From assembly GCF_000316115.1 (NCBI RefSeq), contig NZ_JH993797.1:7661961-7725960 (forward strand): DNA of 64,000 bases, given 5' to 3'. This document shows, in pieces, positions 1 through 8,954 of this stretch. The DNA comes from Leptolyngbya sp. PCC 7375 (GTDB lineage Bacteria > Cyanobacteriota > Cyanobacteriia > Phormidesmidales > Phormidesmidaceae). The notes under the pieces were generated by a model. It saw nothing but the letters and a program-made list of their open reading frames with translations, did no database searches and was not told the origin of the DNA. A program made the position numbers and the translations under genes. Every line of letters starts with the position of its first letter. Within the stretch, counting starts at the first letter, position 1.

Positions 1-2441
1 TTGCCAGCTCAGCAGGCTCAATTCAACGTGCGGATGAACCACGTCAAACCATCACATCAGCCCCTATCCCAACAGACATCGCTCACCCTCATAATGCGAC
101 TGAGATCGAGGCTACTATTCAGAAATCGAGTACTGGTCAATCCCTTGCTGGCCCAACATCTGGTCCAATATCTGGCCCAACAGAGTTGGGTCAACGTGCC
201 ACTAATTTCACCCAGTCCACCGCATCAGGTTCTCATCAGTCAAACCAAACAGATGTAGCCATTTCTGACAGCTTGAAAGCGGCTCAGGATATTCCAGAAT
301 CGAGTGATGAGCATCCCATTTCTAGTTCAACAACCTCAATCCAACGGACTATTTCCCCACAATTAACTCCATCCGTTTCTCCTGAGCTAACCCAAGCTTC
401 CGACAATTTATCGAAAGAAACTCAAGCCAACACACTGAAGGACTTTCAATCTACATCTAATTTAGAAGTGCCGATCCAACGTGTAGATGAGTCAGCCTCA
501 ACCACTCCGATTCAACGCGCTAATGAAGTTACACAAACCACTATATCAGCTACCGATGAGCCGACTCAACCTCCTAACAACTTATCAGACGAGGCTCAGA
601 CTCACGAATTAAAGGATATTCAATCAGCAACGTCTGTTCAGCGTTCAACCCAGTCAAGTCAGCCTACGACACCAGACACCTATAAACCCAACCAAGAAAA
701 TATAGCAATTCCTGATAGTTCCTCGGTAGATCAAGCTATGCAGGAACAAAACCATGGGCAAACCGTTTCTAGATCAACAGAATCAATCCAACGATCCTCT
801 GACTTAATACAGCCGAGTAAATCAATCTCCCATGGTCTGTCTCAATCTTTTGATGACTCACCAGAAGAGAATCAAGTTAGCAAATTAAATAACATTCGCC
901 CTGCTACTACGTCAGCCATTTCGATTCAAAACGTAACTGAGGCAAGTCAAACAACATCAACCTTAAACTCAACGGATACAAATCATCCCGATAGGTTATC
1001 GGAAAGTCAGACGATTCAGAAATCAAGTCATGGACAATCTGATGTCACCTCAACAGGCTCAGTTCAACGTACTACTGATCTAACACAGCCTACTGCGTCA
1101 GATCCCGATGGCTCAAACCAAACGGATACAGCATCTCTTAAGGGTTGGTCAGAAACTCAGATTAATGAATTACATGCTGCTGCGCTAGGCTCTGACGCAA
1201 CGCCATCGGTTCAACGCATGCCTAAGCCAGGTCAGCTAACTGGCAGTTCTCCATCTCTGACGAGGTCGGTTAATAATGTAACCAATATTCAAGAACCAAC
1301 GACGCAGCATTCTGATAGAGCAAACAGTCCAACGCCTGATTCATCCATACAGCGTCAAGTTGCCGATTTCAACCGGTCTGAAGTAAGCCAATCAGCCACA
1401 TTACCATCGAACCAGACACCGTTAGAAAATAGTCAGTGGTCCAATCATCCTATAGGATCAACTACAATCCAACGAGACGTGATTGGTGATTCCTGGGCTA
1501 ATCAGAATGCTCAGCTTGGGACATCAAACAATTTGTCGCAGCTAGGTGACACTCAAGTTCAGTCACCTGAGGCTGGGAGGAGAGACTTTGAAAGCGCGGA
1601 AACCACTGTACAACGCTCGTCGAATATCGCCTTTGATCCCCCCCATAAAGATGTATTGACCCCTTCTAGGCAAAAACAACCGCTAGCGGTACTCAGATCG
1701 CTAAGCGTGTTGAAACCATTGCCATCATTACAAGGTAAAACATCTCAAACATTCTTGAAAAGCAACTCTACTGCCTCAGAGTTACCCTCATCAAGCTCCA
1801 CAATCCAACGCCAGACAATTAACGACATTCCTGGTGAGTGGTCTAATCTAGAATCATTAGTTGCAGACCTGACCAACAGTCGCTCACAGAACTCCTCTGC
1901 CTTTGCTCAACCTACAAATACAGATTCAGAATCTACGACGCAACCATCAAAGACCAACTCTGACACAATTCAGCGCCAGGTCTCTAACGTTAACAAGGGG
2001 TCTAGTCAACAGCAACATGCTATTACCAATATCCCTGGCAATTGGTCTAATTTAGAAGATTTAGTGACACCTCTACAGCGTAAATCGTCAGATCATCAGT
2101 CTACGAAAAAAGCACCTTCTCAACAGCCTAGCCCCACTGCTAGAAAATCGACATCAAAACCTAGCCAAATAACGCCAGCAAGCCCCACTGTCAAACTTGC
2201 CAAGCCAGCTACAGTTACTGTTCAACACCCAGTCGCAAGCCCAGTATCTTCAACCAAGCCCACAGTTATTCAAGCTAGTCCAGACAGTTCCTCTACGGTT
2301 ACTGTATCAGCCGATGAACAAACCGATGATAGCCACAACTACAGCAAGTATTTAGAGATGCTAGTTCAAGAAGTTTATAGCCTGTTGCGACAACGACTTT
2401 CTTTAGAACAGGAGCGTAGAGGGCCTAAATACCCTAGATAA
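1..2441 (+). CDS. IQR-repeat, low-complexity CIS-associated protein (5' end outside window)
   Basis: The frame is already open at base 3 and continues to the stop at 2441, so the gene begins before the window and an internal ATG at 186 is not a credible start. At least 813 residues are visible, very rich in Ser, Thr, Gln, Pro and Asn with almost no hydrophobic core. A short motif, (S/T/P)(I/V)QR, recurs about 15-18 times every 30-60 residues. Two larger related blocks near the C-terminus share I-P-G-x-W-S-N-L-E-x-L-V. The last 35 residues change character to a predicted amphipathic helix (EVYSLLRQRLSLEQER). The tube, spike and PAAR-like genes follow directly. Similar IQR motifs occur in proteins of bacterial CIS loci, to my knowledge. 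A role as scaffold, adaptor or cargo-related protein is inference. Confidence 0.75.
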   Translation, partial: ASSAGSIQRADEPRQTITSAPIPTDIAHPHNATEIEATIQKSSTGQSLAGPTSGPISGPTELGQRATNFTQSTASGSHQSNQTDVAISDSLKAAQDIPESSDEHPISSSTTSIQRTISPQLTPSVSPELTQASDNLSKETQANTLKDFQSTSNLEVPIQRVDESASTTPIQRANEVTQTTISATDEPTQPPNNLSDEAQTHELKDIQSATSVQRSTQSSQPTTPDTYKPNQENIAIPDSSSVDQAMQEQNHGQTVSRSTESIQRSSDLIQPSKSISHGLSQSFDDSPEENQVSKLNNIRPATTSAISIQNVTEASQTTSTLNSTDTNHPDRLSESQTIQKSSHGQSDVTSTGSVQRTTDLTQPTASDPDGSNQTDTASLKGWSETQINELHAAALGSDATPSVQRMPKPGQLTGSSPSLTRSVNNVTNIQEPTTQHSDRANSPTPDSSIQRQVADFNRSEVSQSATLPSNQTPLENSQWSNHPIGSTTIQRDVIGDSWANQNAQLGTSNNLSQLGDTQVQSPEAGRRDFESAETTVQRSSNIAFDPPHKDVLTPSRQKQPLAVLRSLSVLKPLPSLQGKTSQTFLKSNSTASELPSSSSTIQRQTINDIPGEWSNLESLVADLTNSRSQNSSAFAQPTNTDSESTTQPSKTNSDTIQRQVSNVNKGSSQQQHAITNIPGNWSNLEDLVTPLQRKSSDHQSTKKAPSQQPSPTARKSTSKPSQITPASPTVKLAKPATVTVQHPVASPVSSTKPTVIQASPDSSSTVTVSADEQTDDSHNYSKYLEMLVQEVYSLLRQRLSLEQERRGPKYPR

Positions 2442-2489
2442 ACCTCAATCAAATTTGAAAAGTTATCCGTCCGAACATTAGATTGAACC

Positions 2490-2975
2490 ATGAGCCAATT
2501 TGTTAAAGCCAAACTCATTGCCCAAGGAGGCGGTAGCAATATCGAGTTTATGTTTAATCCAACTGAATTGAGTTTTAGTCGTAAGATGAATCTCAATTCG
2601 TCTGGGGGTGCCCGCACGGATGATGGTGTTCCTAAAATTAGCTTTGGCTCACCGGACCCCTATAGCATCACCATTGGTGGTTTGATGTTTGACACCTATG
2701 AGATAGGCGAAAATGTACTCGACAAACACATCGAAAATTTTCGACAGGCGGTTGAATTCTTAGACAGTAAAGAACGCCCTCCTATGTATATCTTTACTTG
2801 GGGAAAACAAGAATATTTACGTTGTTTTGTTCAGTCACTTTCCTATAAGCTAACTATGTTTTTACCTGATGGCACTCCAGTAAGGGCAACAGTGGATATA
2901 ACTCTGCAAGAAATTGGTGAGACCAGTGGCTCAGGCAATACAGGGACACCTAGTCGAGGCAGCAGTAACCGCTAG
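2490..2975 (+). CDS. CIS tube-type protein (Afp7/Pvc7-like N-terminal domain)
   Basis: 161 aa. The N-terminus (F-K-A-K-L-I, then IEFMFNPTELSFSRK) is the hallmark of the contractile-injection-system tube/LysM-type baseplate protein family, which sits between the inner tube and the spike. The middle (SITIGGLMFDTYE, PPMYIFTWGK, V-Q-S-L-S-Y-K-L-T-M-F) continues the same fold, ending in a Gly/Ser tail. Homologues often carry a C-terminal LysM domain; it is absent here. The gene lies 48 bp after the IQR-repeat protein and before the VgrG-like gene, the usual CIS order. The ATG at 2490 begins the conserved region. Confidence 0.85.
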   Translation: MSQFVKAKLIAQGGGSNIEFMFNPTELSFSRKMNLNSSGGARTDDGVPKISFGSPDPYSITIGGLMFDTYEIGENVLDKHIENFRQAVEFLDSKERPPMYIFTWGKQEYLRCFVQSLSYKLTMFLPDGTPVRATVDITLQEIGETSGSGNTGTPSRGSSNR

Positions 2976-3188
2976 GTAAAAACGAGGGCAGAAAAGTAGG
3001 TAGGGGCTGGCCTTGTGCCTGGCAATTTGTTAGAGAGAGGAGGTGGCAAGGGAGCAGGGGCGTAATAGAAGCTTGACGTGAAAATACGTAAAAGCAATTG
3101 TTTTTTGTTTTCAGAAACTGGTAATTACCTCCATGTTCTATTGACATGACATCTTTAAAATCAAGTTTGATTTGTAAGAAGCTTCTTT

Positions 3189-5198
3189 ATGGCTGCCACC
3201 AAGTTTGTCGCCACACCTACACTTAAGATCGATGGCAAAGCCGCCTCCAGTGATTTAATGGAGGATCTTTTACAAATCGTGGTGGAGGAAAGTTTGCATC
3301 TACCAGGAATGTTTACCCTGGTAATTCAGAATGATTACTACGCTGGTGAAGAAAATTATCAAGTCTGGAAACACGAGAAACTATTTGAGATTGGCAAATC
3401 GATAGAAATCGGGTTTACCTCCAGTACCACCGAGTCAGACGAATTTGACGAAGAGAATAAAGGCACGGTGATCAAAGGAGAAATCACAGCGATTGAAACC
3501 CATTTCACCAGTGAAGCCCAAGCTCCCATCATTATTCGCGGTTACGATGCTTCCCATCGCTTGCATCGAGGCCGTCATAACCGTTCATTTCAAAATAAAA
3601 CGGATTCTGATATTGTTAAATCCGTTGCCTCAGAAGTTGGTATTTCTACAGGGACAGTGGACTCCACCGGAGGACCCTATGGGTACGGAGATATCGGTGG
3701 TTCTAGCGGTTATGTGTTTCAGCAGAACCAGACCAATATGGAGTTTTTGCGGGAACGAGCTGTTCGCCATGGATTTGAACTATTTGTTCAAGATGGCAAA
3801 CTCAACTTTCGTAAACCGACAAAAGACAGCACTCTGTCCCTAGAATGGCTAAAGGATATCCACAGTTTTCGTGTGCGCGTAAGCAGTGCTGAACAGGTCA
3901 AAAGTGTGGAAGTGCGGGGTTGGGACTATAGCCGCAAAGAGGTAATTTCTGAAACCATTAGTAAAGCAAAACAGGTTTTAACTGATACCGATAGTGGTGA
4001 CGGTAGTAAAACTGTTAGCAGCTTTGATGGTAAACCCAAAACACCGACGTTAATCATGGTTGATCAGCCGATTTCCCAAGCTAAAGAGGCTCAAACCATG
4101 GCTCAGGCACTCTATGACGAAGTGGGTGGAGAGTTTGTCCAGGCCGATGCTCGCAGTGAGGGCGATCCGTCAATCCGACCAGGGCGAGTGGTTAAACTCA
4201 CGGGTATGGGTAACTATAGCGGCAGCTACTATATTACCGAGACCCGGCATGTGCTCCACGAGCGCATCTACATGACTGAGTTTGCGGTACGGGGACTGCG
4301 TGGTGGCGACTTGTTACAAACGTTGGAAACTAAAAATACGCTATTGCCCGGGCAGACCCTAATGGTGGGGATTGTTGCCGATAACAAAGATCCTAAAGAG
4401 TGGGGAAGAGTCAGGGTAAAGCTGCCCACTCTAACCGAAGACCACATGAGTAACTGGGCACGGGTGGTGTCTATGGGAGCAGGACCCAGCCGGGGGGTTG
4501 ACTGGCTGCCTGAGATTAACGACGAAGTGCTAGTTGCCTTTGAACATGGGGATATACATCGACCCTACATTTTAGGGGGGGTGTGGAACGGTAAAGATGC
4601 ACCACCGGAGAAAACAGAGGAAACCATTGCCAATGGTAAGGTTCGTTTGAGAACTCTGAAAACTCGTCTAGGGCATACGCTGCAATTTGTGGAAGAAGAT
4701 AAGGGTGATAGTAAAAAAGGTGTGTATTTAACCACAGTGGATAAGCATCAGCTTCACTTCAATGACACTGATAAATATATTGACCTCAAAACGAAAGACG
4801 GGCATGAGCTCAAGTTTGACGATAAGAATAAGAAGATAGAGCTTAAGACTAAGAACGGTCATCAAATTTCGATGGATGACAATGGCAAGAAGGTAGATAT
4901 TATCTCCACCGGTAGTCTTAATGCGAAATCAGGCACGAGTGGTAACAGCGAGAAGATTAATATTAATGGCGGTGAAATTACGCTAACCGGAGCGACGAAG
5001 ATTACGCTTAAGGTTGGTGGTAGTAAGATTGTTGTGAGTTCTACGGGGGTGGATATTTCGGGAACTCAGGTGAATATAAAGGCAAATGCAACGGCGAAAA
5101 TGGAGGGCTCGATGGTGGATGTGAAGGGGAAGGCGACCGTAAATGTTCAGTGTTCGGGGATGACGAAGGTGGCAGGGAGTTTGTTGAAGTTGAATTAA
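3189..5198 (+). CDS. VgrG-like baseplate spike protein of a contractile injection system
   Basis: 669 aa. Residues ~1-370 look like the phage gpD/gp27-type hub domain (YDASHRLHRGRHNRSFQNKT, then NMEFLRERAVRHGFELFV). Residues ~390-480 are the gp5 OB-fold (VGIVADNKDPKEWGRVRVKLP, WLPEINDEVLVAFEHGD, ILGGVWNG). After ~490 come short tandem repeats of the type G-H-x-(L/I)-x-(F/M)-D-D-x-x-K-x-(I/V), followed by a Gly/Ser/Val beta-rich tail. That is the expected pattern for a trimeric beta-helix needle. The protein should cap the tube and pierce the target membrane. The PAAR-like tip gene starts 13 bp later. The ~210-bp gap upstream has no recognisable gene. Confidence 0.92.
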   Translation: MAATKFVATPTLKIDGKAASSDLMEDLLQIVVEESLHLPGMFTLVIQNDYYAGEENYQVWKHEKLFEIGKSIEIGFTSSTTESDEFDEENKGTVIKGEITAIETHFTSEAQAPIIIRGYDASHRLHRGRHNRSFQNKTDSDIVKSVASEVGISTGTVDSTGGPYGYGDIGGSSGYVFQQNQTNMEFLRERAVRHGFELFVQDGKLNFRKPTKDSTLSLEWLKDIHSFRVRVSSAEQVKSVEVRGWDYSRKEVISETISKAKQVLTDTDSGDGSKTVSSFDGKPKTPTLIMVDQPISQAKEAQTMAQALYDEVGGEFVQADARSEGDPSIRPGRVVKLTGMGNYSGSYYITETRHVLHERIYMTEFAVRGLRGGDLLQTLETKNTLLPGQTLMVGIVADNKDPKEWGRVRVKLPTLTEDHMSNWARVVSMGAGPSRGVDWLPEINDEVLVAFEHGDIHRPYILGGVWNGKDAPPEKTEETIANGKVRLRTLKTRLGHTLQFVEEDKGDSKKGVYLTTVDKHQLHFNDTDKYIDLKTKDGHELKFDDKNKKIELKTKNGHQISMDDNGKKVDIISTGSLNAKSGTSGNSEKININGGEITLTGATKITLKVGGSKIVVSSTGVDISGTQVNIKANATAKMEGSMVDVKGKATVNVQCSGMTKVAGSLLKLN

Positions 5199-5211
5199 CT
5201 GGAGGTAAATT

Positions 5212-5604
5212 ATGGGAATGCAAGTTGTTGCTGGAGCCATGCTCAAATGCCCTTTTGGGGTGGTACCCAGTGTCTTAAATGTCTTACCCAAAGGTCCACC
5301 CGTCATGGCTTCTGGCCCTCTAGCTGCTACCATCATGGACTATGCCCCCATTGTGAATATTCCTCCCTTTGGCATGTGTACTTCCCTGGCTAATCCCACT
5401 GTCGCGAGCGCTACTGCCGCTGCTCTGGGCGTACTGACGCCCATGCCCTGTTTACCTGTTATTCCAGCTCCCTGGGTACCGGGTTCTCCTACGGTAAATA
5501 TCAATAACTTTCCAGCCCTGAACAACAGTTCTAAGTGCATGTGTACTTGGGGTGGAGTAATAACAATTATGAATCCCGGACAGTTTACGGTTCAGGTTCC
5601 ATAG
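5212..5604 (+). CDS. PAAR-like (DUF4280) spike-tip protein
   Basis: 130 aa. It begins G-M-Q-V-V-A-G-A-M-L-K-C-P-F-G and continues with many Pro/Gly turns and conserved cysteines (KCPFG, FGMCTS, MPCLPV, KCMCTWGG), the pattern of DUF4280 PAAR-like proteins. These are thought to sharpen the VgrG spike. A strong Shine-Dalgarno (GGAGG) sits 8 bp before the ATG, and only 13 bp separate it from the VgrG stop, so the two are co-translated. The Cys pattern suggests metal binding like the canonical PAAR Zn site, but the ligands are not proven here. Confidence 0.85.
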   Translation: MGMQVVAGAMLKCPFGVVPSVLNVLPKGPPVMASGPLAATIMDYAPIVNIPPFGMCTSLANPTVASATAAALGVLTPMPCLPVIPAPWVPGSPTVNINNFPALNNSSKCMCTWGGVITIMNPGQFTVQVP

Positions 5605-5621
5605 CCAATTTTTCTGCTAAA

Positions 5622-5678
5622 ACCCATAGTCAACTGGGCATCCTCAAGGAGTAACAAACTCCCAGGAAAGCTATGGGT
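5622..5678 (+). other. Nested inverted-repeat RNA element between the CIS and racemase genes
   Basis: An outer stem of 8 bp (ACCCATAG at 5622-5629, CTATGGGT at 5671-5678) encloses CTGGG/CCCAG (5634-5638, 5661-5665) and an alternative GGAG/CTCC pairing (5648-5651, 5659-5662). There is no clear T-tract on the + strand. It ends 5 bp before the racemase ATG, so it could fold over the translation start. It may be a weak terminator for the CIS operon, a processing site or a cis-regulator; function unknown. Confidence 0.4.
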
Positions 5679-5683
5679 ACATA

Positions 5684-6487
5684 ATGGCAGATAATCTTCC
5701 CAAAAATTCCCAGCGGCAGGTCAAGCTTCCAGGCATTTTGGGTGGGTTAGGTCCGTTGGCCCATATTGAGTTCGAACAACGCCTGCTACATCATAGCGCG
5801 CGACGGGGAACACAGTACGATCAGGAGCATCCTAACTGGTTGTTGTTGAGTGCTGCGTCTACGCCAGATCGGACTCAAAGTTTGGCAGGGATTGGACCAG
5901 ACTGTGTTCCCTATTTGGTGCGCAGTGCTTGTTTATTAGAAGCGATGGGTGCCGGTTTTTTAGTGGTAACCTGCAATACTGCCCATGGGTTTTATCACAC
6001 GGTGCAGGCACAGTTGGATATTCCCTGGCTACATATGATGGAGGCAACAGCGGCTTACATTGCTCAGTGTTTTCCTAATGTACGGCAGGTGGGCGTGTTG
6101 GCAACCGATGGAACGTTGCGATCGCAACTCTACACCACTAGCCTTGCTCAATATGGGATCTCCCCAATTTTGCCCCCTTTAGGTTCTCCTATTCAGCATC
6201 GTATTATGGAAGCAATTTACTCACCGGACTGGGGAATCAAAGCCACGGGTGCCTGGGTTTCAGACATTGCTCTCATCGAGCTGATCGTTGCTTCTCGCTG
6301 GCTAGCCGCTCAAGGGGCAGACCTGTTAATCGCCGGATGTACAGAAATATCCATCGGTCTCGCCCAACTCAGCCAGCTACCCATTAACTGGATTGATCCC
6401 CTGGATATCATGGCCAATCTCACCCTCGATCTTGCCTACGGAATAATTTCAGAGTCATCCACTGTGTCAGTCAAGAGTTTCTCATGA
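5684..6487 (+). CDS. Aspartate/glutamate racemase-family protein
   Basis: 267 aa, the usual length. It contains G-I-L-G-G-L-G-P-L-A near the N-terminus and both catalytic-cysteine motifs of cofactor-independent racemases: CNTAH (Cys97) and GCTEIS (Cys219). The reaction is interconversion of L- and D-forms of an acidic or related amino acid in the cytoplasm; the substrate is not readable from sequence. Its stop overlaps the ATG of the binding-protein gene (ATGA, 4 bp), so the two are translationally coupled. With the symporter downstream the set looks like uptake plus racemisation of an amino acid. Confidence 0.85.
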   Translation: MADNLPKNSQRQVKLPGILGGLGPLAHIEFEQRLLHHSARRGTQYDQEHPNWLLLSAASTPDRTQSLAGIGPDCVPYLVRSACLLEAMGAGFLVVTCNTAHGFYHTVQAQLDIPWLHMMEATAAYIAQCFPNVRQVGVLATDGTLRSQLYTTSLAQYGISPILPPLGSPIQHRIMEAIYSPDWGIKATGAWVSDIALIELIVASRWLAAQGADLLIAGCTEISIGLAQLSQLPINWIDPLDIMANLTLDLAYGIISESSTVSVKSFS

Positions 6488-7581
6488 TTAATATATCGTC
6501 ACTGCGACTACCTCGATGGGTATCGCACCTCCTTGTTGTCACCCTGTTGATTGGTCTGGTTCAACTAGCTGCTCAGCCTGCCCAGGCCAATACCCTAAAT
6601 ACTCTGCGATTAGGGAGTGAAGGGACTGCTGTTGAACAGCTACAGACCCGATTGTATACCTTAGGATACTTTGAGGCAGAGATTGACGGGAGCTATAACA
6701 AATCTACTCAGCGTGCCGTTAAAGCATTTCAAAGAGACCGTAATCTACAGCCAGATGGCATCGCTGGCACTGAAACTCAGCGCCAGCTTGCAGGTCCAGA
6801 AGAAGCTATCCATGCTCCCCGGACAGAGATGCCTCCTGATATTCAGCGCATTCTCGATCGCGGAAAATTAGTTGTCGCGTTACTGAGCACCGATAACACT
6901 CCCTTTTTTACAGAAGGCAACACACCAAAGGGGTTGGACATTACCATTGCCCAGGGATTAGCTGATGCCCTAGATGTTGATTTAGAGTTTAACCGCTCAG
7001 CGAATACCTTTAATGATGTTGTTGATCAGGTATATCAACTGAAGGCTGACATTGCTATTTCTAAGCTCAGTCGCACCCTCAGTCGGGCCAAACGGGTGCG
7101 ATTCTCTCGCCCCTATGTCACCATGCGTCAGGGATTGTTAGTGAATCGGGTGCAGCTGGCTCAACAAACCGAAGGAAATCAGGTGATTGAAGCCATTCGT
7201 AACTTCAGCGGCAATGTGGGTGTTATTCAAGGTTCATCTTACGCTAGTTTTATTAAACAAAAGTTTCCTAAATCCACGATTCAAGAATATCCCACATGGG
7301 ATGACATTGTGGAAGCTGTCATTAATGGCGATATTCAGGCAGCGTATCGAGATGAACTTGAAGTCAAAAAGATTATCCATAAAAATCCAGACGCAGCCCT
7401 CAGGTTACAAACAATTGCCTTAAATGACACCCAAGACCAAATTGCCATGGCCTTACCTTGGGATAGTCAACATTTGCAAGACTTTGTTAATCAGTATTTA
7501 GATACCTACAGTCTTGACTACACAGCTGACACCGTTCTAGAAGACTATGCCGATTATTTAGAGACCGACGAAAAAGAGTAG
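6484..7581 (+). CDS. Periplasmic amino-acid binding protein with N-terminal peptidoglycan-binding domain
   Basis: 365 aa. Residues 1-35 are a Sec signal peptide (positive start, hydrophobic core, AQA cleavage). Residues ~40-98 are a PG_binding_1 domain (LRLGSEGTAVEQLQTRL, DGIAGTETQRQL). Residues ~125-350 are a type 3 solute-binding domain (GKLVVALLSTDNTPFF, GLDITIAQGLADAL, DIAISKLSRTLSRAKRVRFS). The fusion would tether the ligand-binding module to the cell wall. No ABC permease is adjacent; the neighbours are a racemase and a DAACS symporter. It may therefore be a sensor or an accessory to the symporter rather than an ABC component. Confidence 0.85.
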   Translation: MINISSLRLPRWVSHLLVVTLLIGLVQLAAQPAQANTLNTLRLGSEGTAVEQLQTRLYTLGYFEAEIDGSYNKSTQRAVKAFQRDRNLQPDGIAGTETQRQLAGPEEAIHAPRTEMPPDIQRILDRGKLVVALLSTDNTPFFTEGNTPKGLDITIAQGLADALDVDLEFNRSANTFNDVVDQVYQLKADIAISKLSRTLSRAKRVRFSRPYVTMRQGLLVNRVQLAQQTEGNQVIEAIRNFSGNVGVIQGSSYASFIKQKFPKSTIQEYPTWDDIVEAVINGDIQAAYRDELEVKKIIHKNPDAALRLQTIALNDTQDQIAMALPWDSQHLQDFVNQYLDTYSLDYTADTVLEDYADYLETDEKE

Positions 7582-7605
7582 GGGCCAACAGCTGTGCACC
7601 TCTAC
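7578..7605 (+). repeat. Degenerate copy of 28-30 bp palindromic repeat
   Basis: An imperfect palindrome with arms GTAGGGGCcaACAG and CTGTgcaCCtCTAC that includes the stop codon of the preceding gene. It is a diverged relative of the perfect palindrome at 60532-60561 and shares the ACAGCTGT centre. Likely a dispersed cyanobacterial repeat that may also act as a weak hairpin between the two genes. Confidence 0.6.
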
Positions 7606-7631
7606 AAGTTCAACATCTATACGGGCTTATT

Positions 7632-8954
7632 ATGACGATTAATCCTGCGACCAAACAACAGTTTTGGTCAAATACTCTCTCACTCAAATGGTTACGCAGT
7701 CCCTGGGCAATTCTCATTAGTGTTGCACTAGCAATTTATGTCGGTACTACACATCAAGAATTTGCCATCTTGCTAGCACCCCTCGGCAATTTTTACTTGG
7801 GGTTGCTGAAGATGTGTGTTTTACCTATTCTTTTAGCCGCTATTACCACTAGCATTGGCCGACTGATGCAGAGCAGCAATGCAGCTCAGTATATCAAACG
7901 TATTTTGGTAATCTTTCCTTTAGGTCTCTTGTCTGCCAGTGGCTTAACCGTTATTCTGGCGGCTATGATGGGACCTGGACGGAATCTATCCACCAAAACA
8001 CTGGAATCTCTAGGAGTTCTGGTTAATAATTCTGGCATTGATTTAGAAATGGCGTTGACAGGGCCAATTCCTGAAGAATCCTCCAGAGGGATGGCCTCAT
8101 TTCTGATTAGCTTGGTGCCCGAAAATATTTTTAATGCCCTGAGCCAGGGTGAAACATTAAAGGTACTGATTTTCTCCATTATTGTCGGTATTTCATTGGG
8201 GCTGATTCGCGATCGCGTGACTGAGCCCTGTTTCGATATCTTAGAAGCCATTTATAAAACATTTAATCAGCTAATTGACTGGCTGACCATGGTTTTACCC
8301 CTTGGCCTCTTTAGTCTTTTAGCCTATCAGCTCTCTCAACAGGGGCTAGATGTGATGTTATCGATGATTAATTTTGTCATAGCTACCCTAGTCACGTTTT
8401 TAGTCATCTATGTTTTAAGTACGATAGTGGTCTGGCAACAATCCAAAATGCCCATCATTAAAGTGTTGTCAGCTTTGCGTGAGCCAACCATTCTGGCCTT
8501 AGCGACGTCCAGCAGCTTAGCGTGTTTACCATCAGCTATTGCCCAGTTAACCGAAGCCTTAAATTTTAGTCGTCAGACTGTAAACCTGGTTACGCCTTTG
8601 TCAATTACACTTTGTCGATTTGGCTCAGTCATTTACTTTGCCTTGGGCTCAGTTTTTGTGATGCAGCTATATGACAAGCCAATAGGTCCAGTTAGCATCA
8701 TGGTTGTAATTGTAGGATCTATTTTTGCCGGTATGGCAACAGCGGGGGTTACTGGCATTCTCACATTAACGATGCTGGGGATTGTGCTAGAGCCGTTACA
8801 GCTGCCGTTAGAGGCTGTTTTAGTTTTATTCGTAGCGATTGATCCCATCATGGATCCATTCCGTACTTTGGGTATTGTTCACACCGGCATTGCAACGACT
8901 GCTGTAATTGCTGATAAATCTAGCGGCAAAACTATTATCCCTGGTCTCAACTAG
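7632..8954 (+). CDS. Dicarboxylate/amino-acid:cation symporter (DAACS, GltP/DctA family)
   Basis: 440 aa inner-membrane protein, about the family length, with several long hydrophobic segments. Family regions visible are GLLKMCVLPILLAAITTSIG near residue 60, the re-entrant Ser-rich stretch ATSSSLACLPS near 295, and the C-terminal PLEAVLVLFVAIDPIMDPFRTLG. These transporters move Glu, Asp, Ser/Thr or dicarboxylates with Na+ or H+. It lies 50 bp after the binding-protein gene, probably in the same operon as the racemase. Its stop codon overlaps the convergent Cache-protein stop. Confidence 0.88.
   Translation: MTINPATKQQFWSNTLSLKWLRSPWAILISVALAIYVGTTHQEFAILLAPLGNFYLGLLKMCVLPILLAAITTSIGRLMQSSNAAQYIKRILVIFPLGLLSASGLTVILAAMMGPGRNLSTKTLESLGVLVNNSGIDLEMALTGPIPEESSRGMASFLISLVPENIFNALSQGETLKVLIFSIIVGISLGLIRDRVTEPCFDILEAIYKTFNQLIDWLTMVLPLGLFSLLAYQLSQQGLDVMLSMINFVIATLVTFLVIYVLSTIVVWQQSKMPIIKVLSALREPTILALATSSSLACLPSAIAQLTEALNFSRQTVNLVTPLSITLCRFGSVIYFALGSVFVMQLYDKPIGPVSIMVVIVGSIFAGMATAGVTGILTLTMLGIVLEPLQLPLEAVLVLFVAIDPIMDPFRTLGIVHTGIATTAVIADKSSGKTIIPGLN

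Noticed and set aside
186..188. ATG 186 as start of the repeat protein
   Set aside because: Same frame continues upstream to the window edge with identical composition and motifs, so the true start is outside.
1..258. 85-codon frame starting at base 1
   Set aside because: It is out of frame with the IQR-repeat protein, whose frame is open from base 3 with two more IQR/IQK motifs; the 85-codon frame is its shadow.
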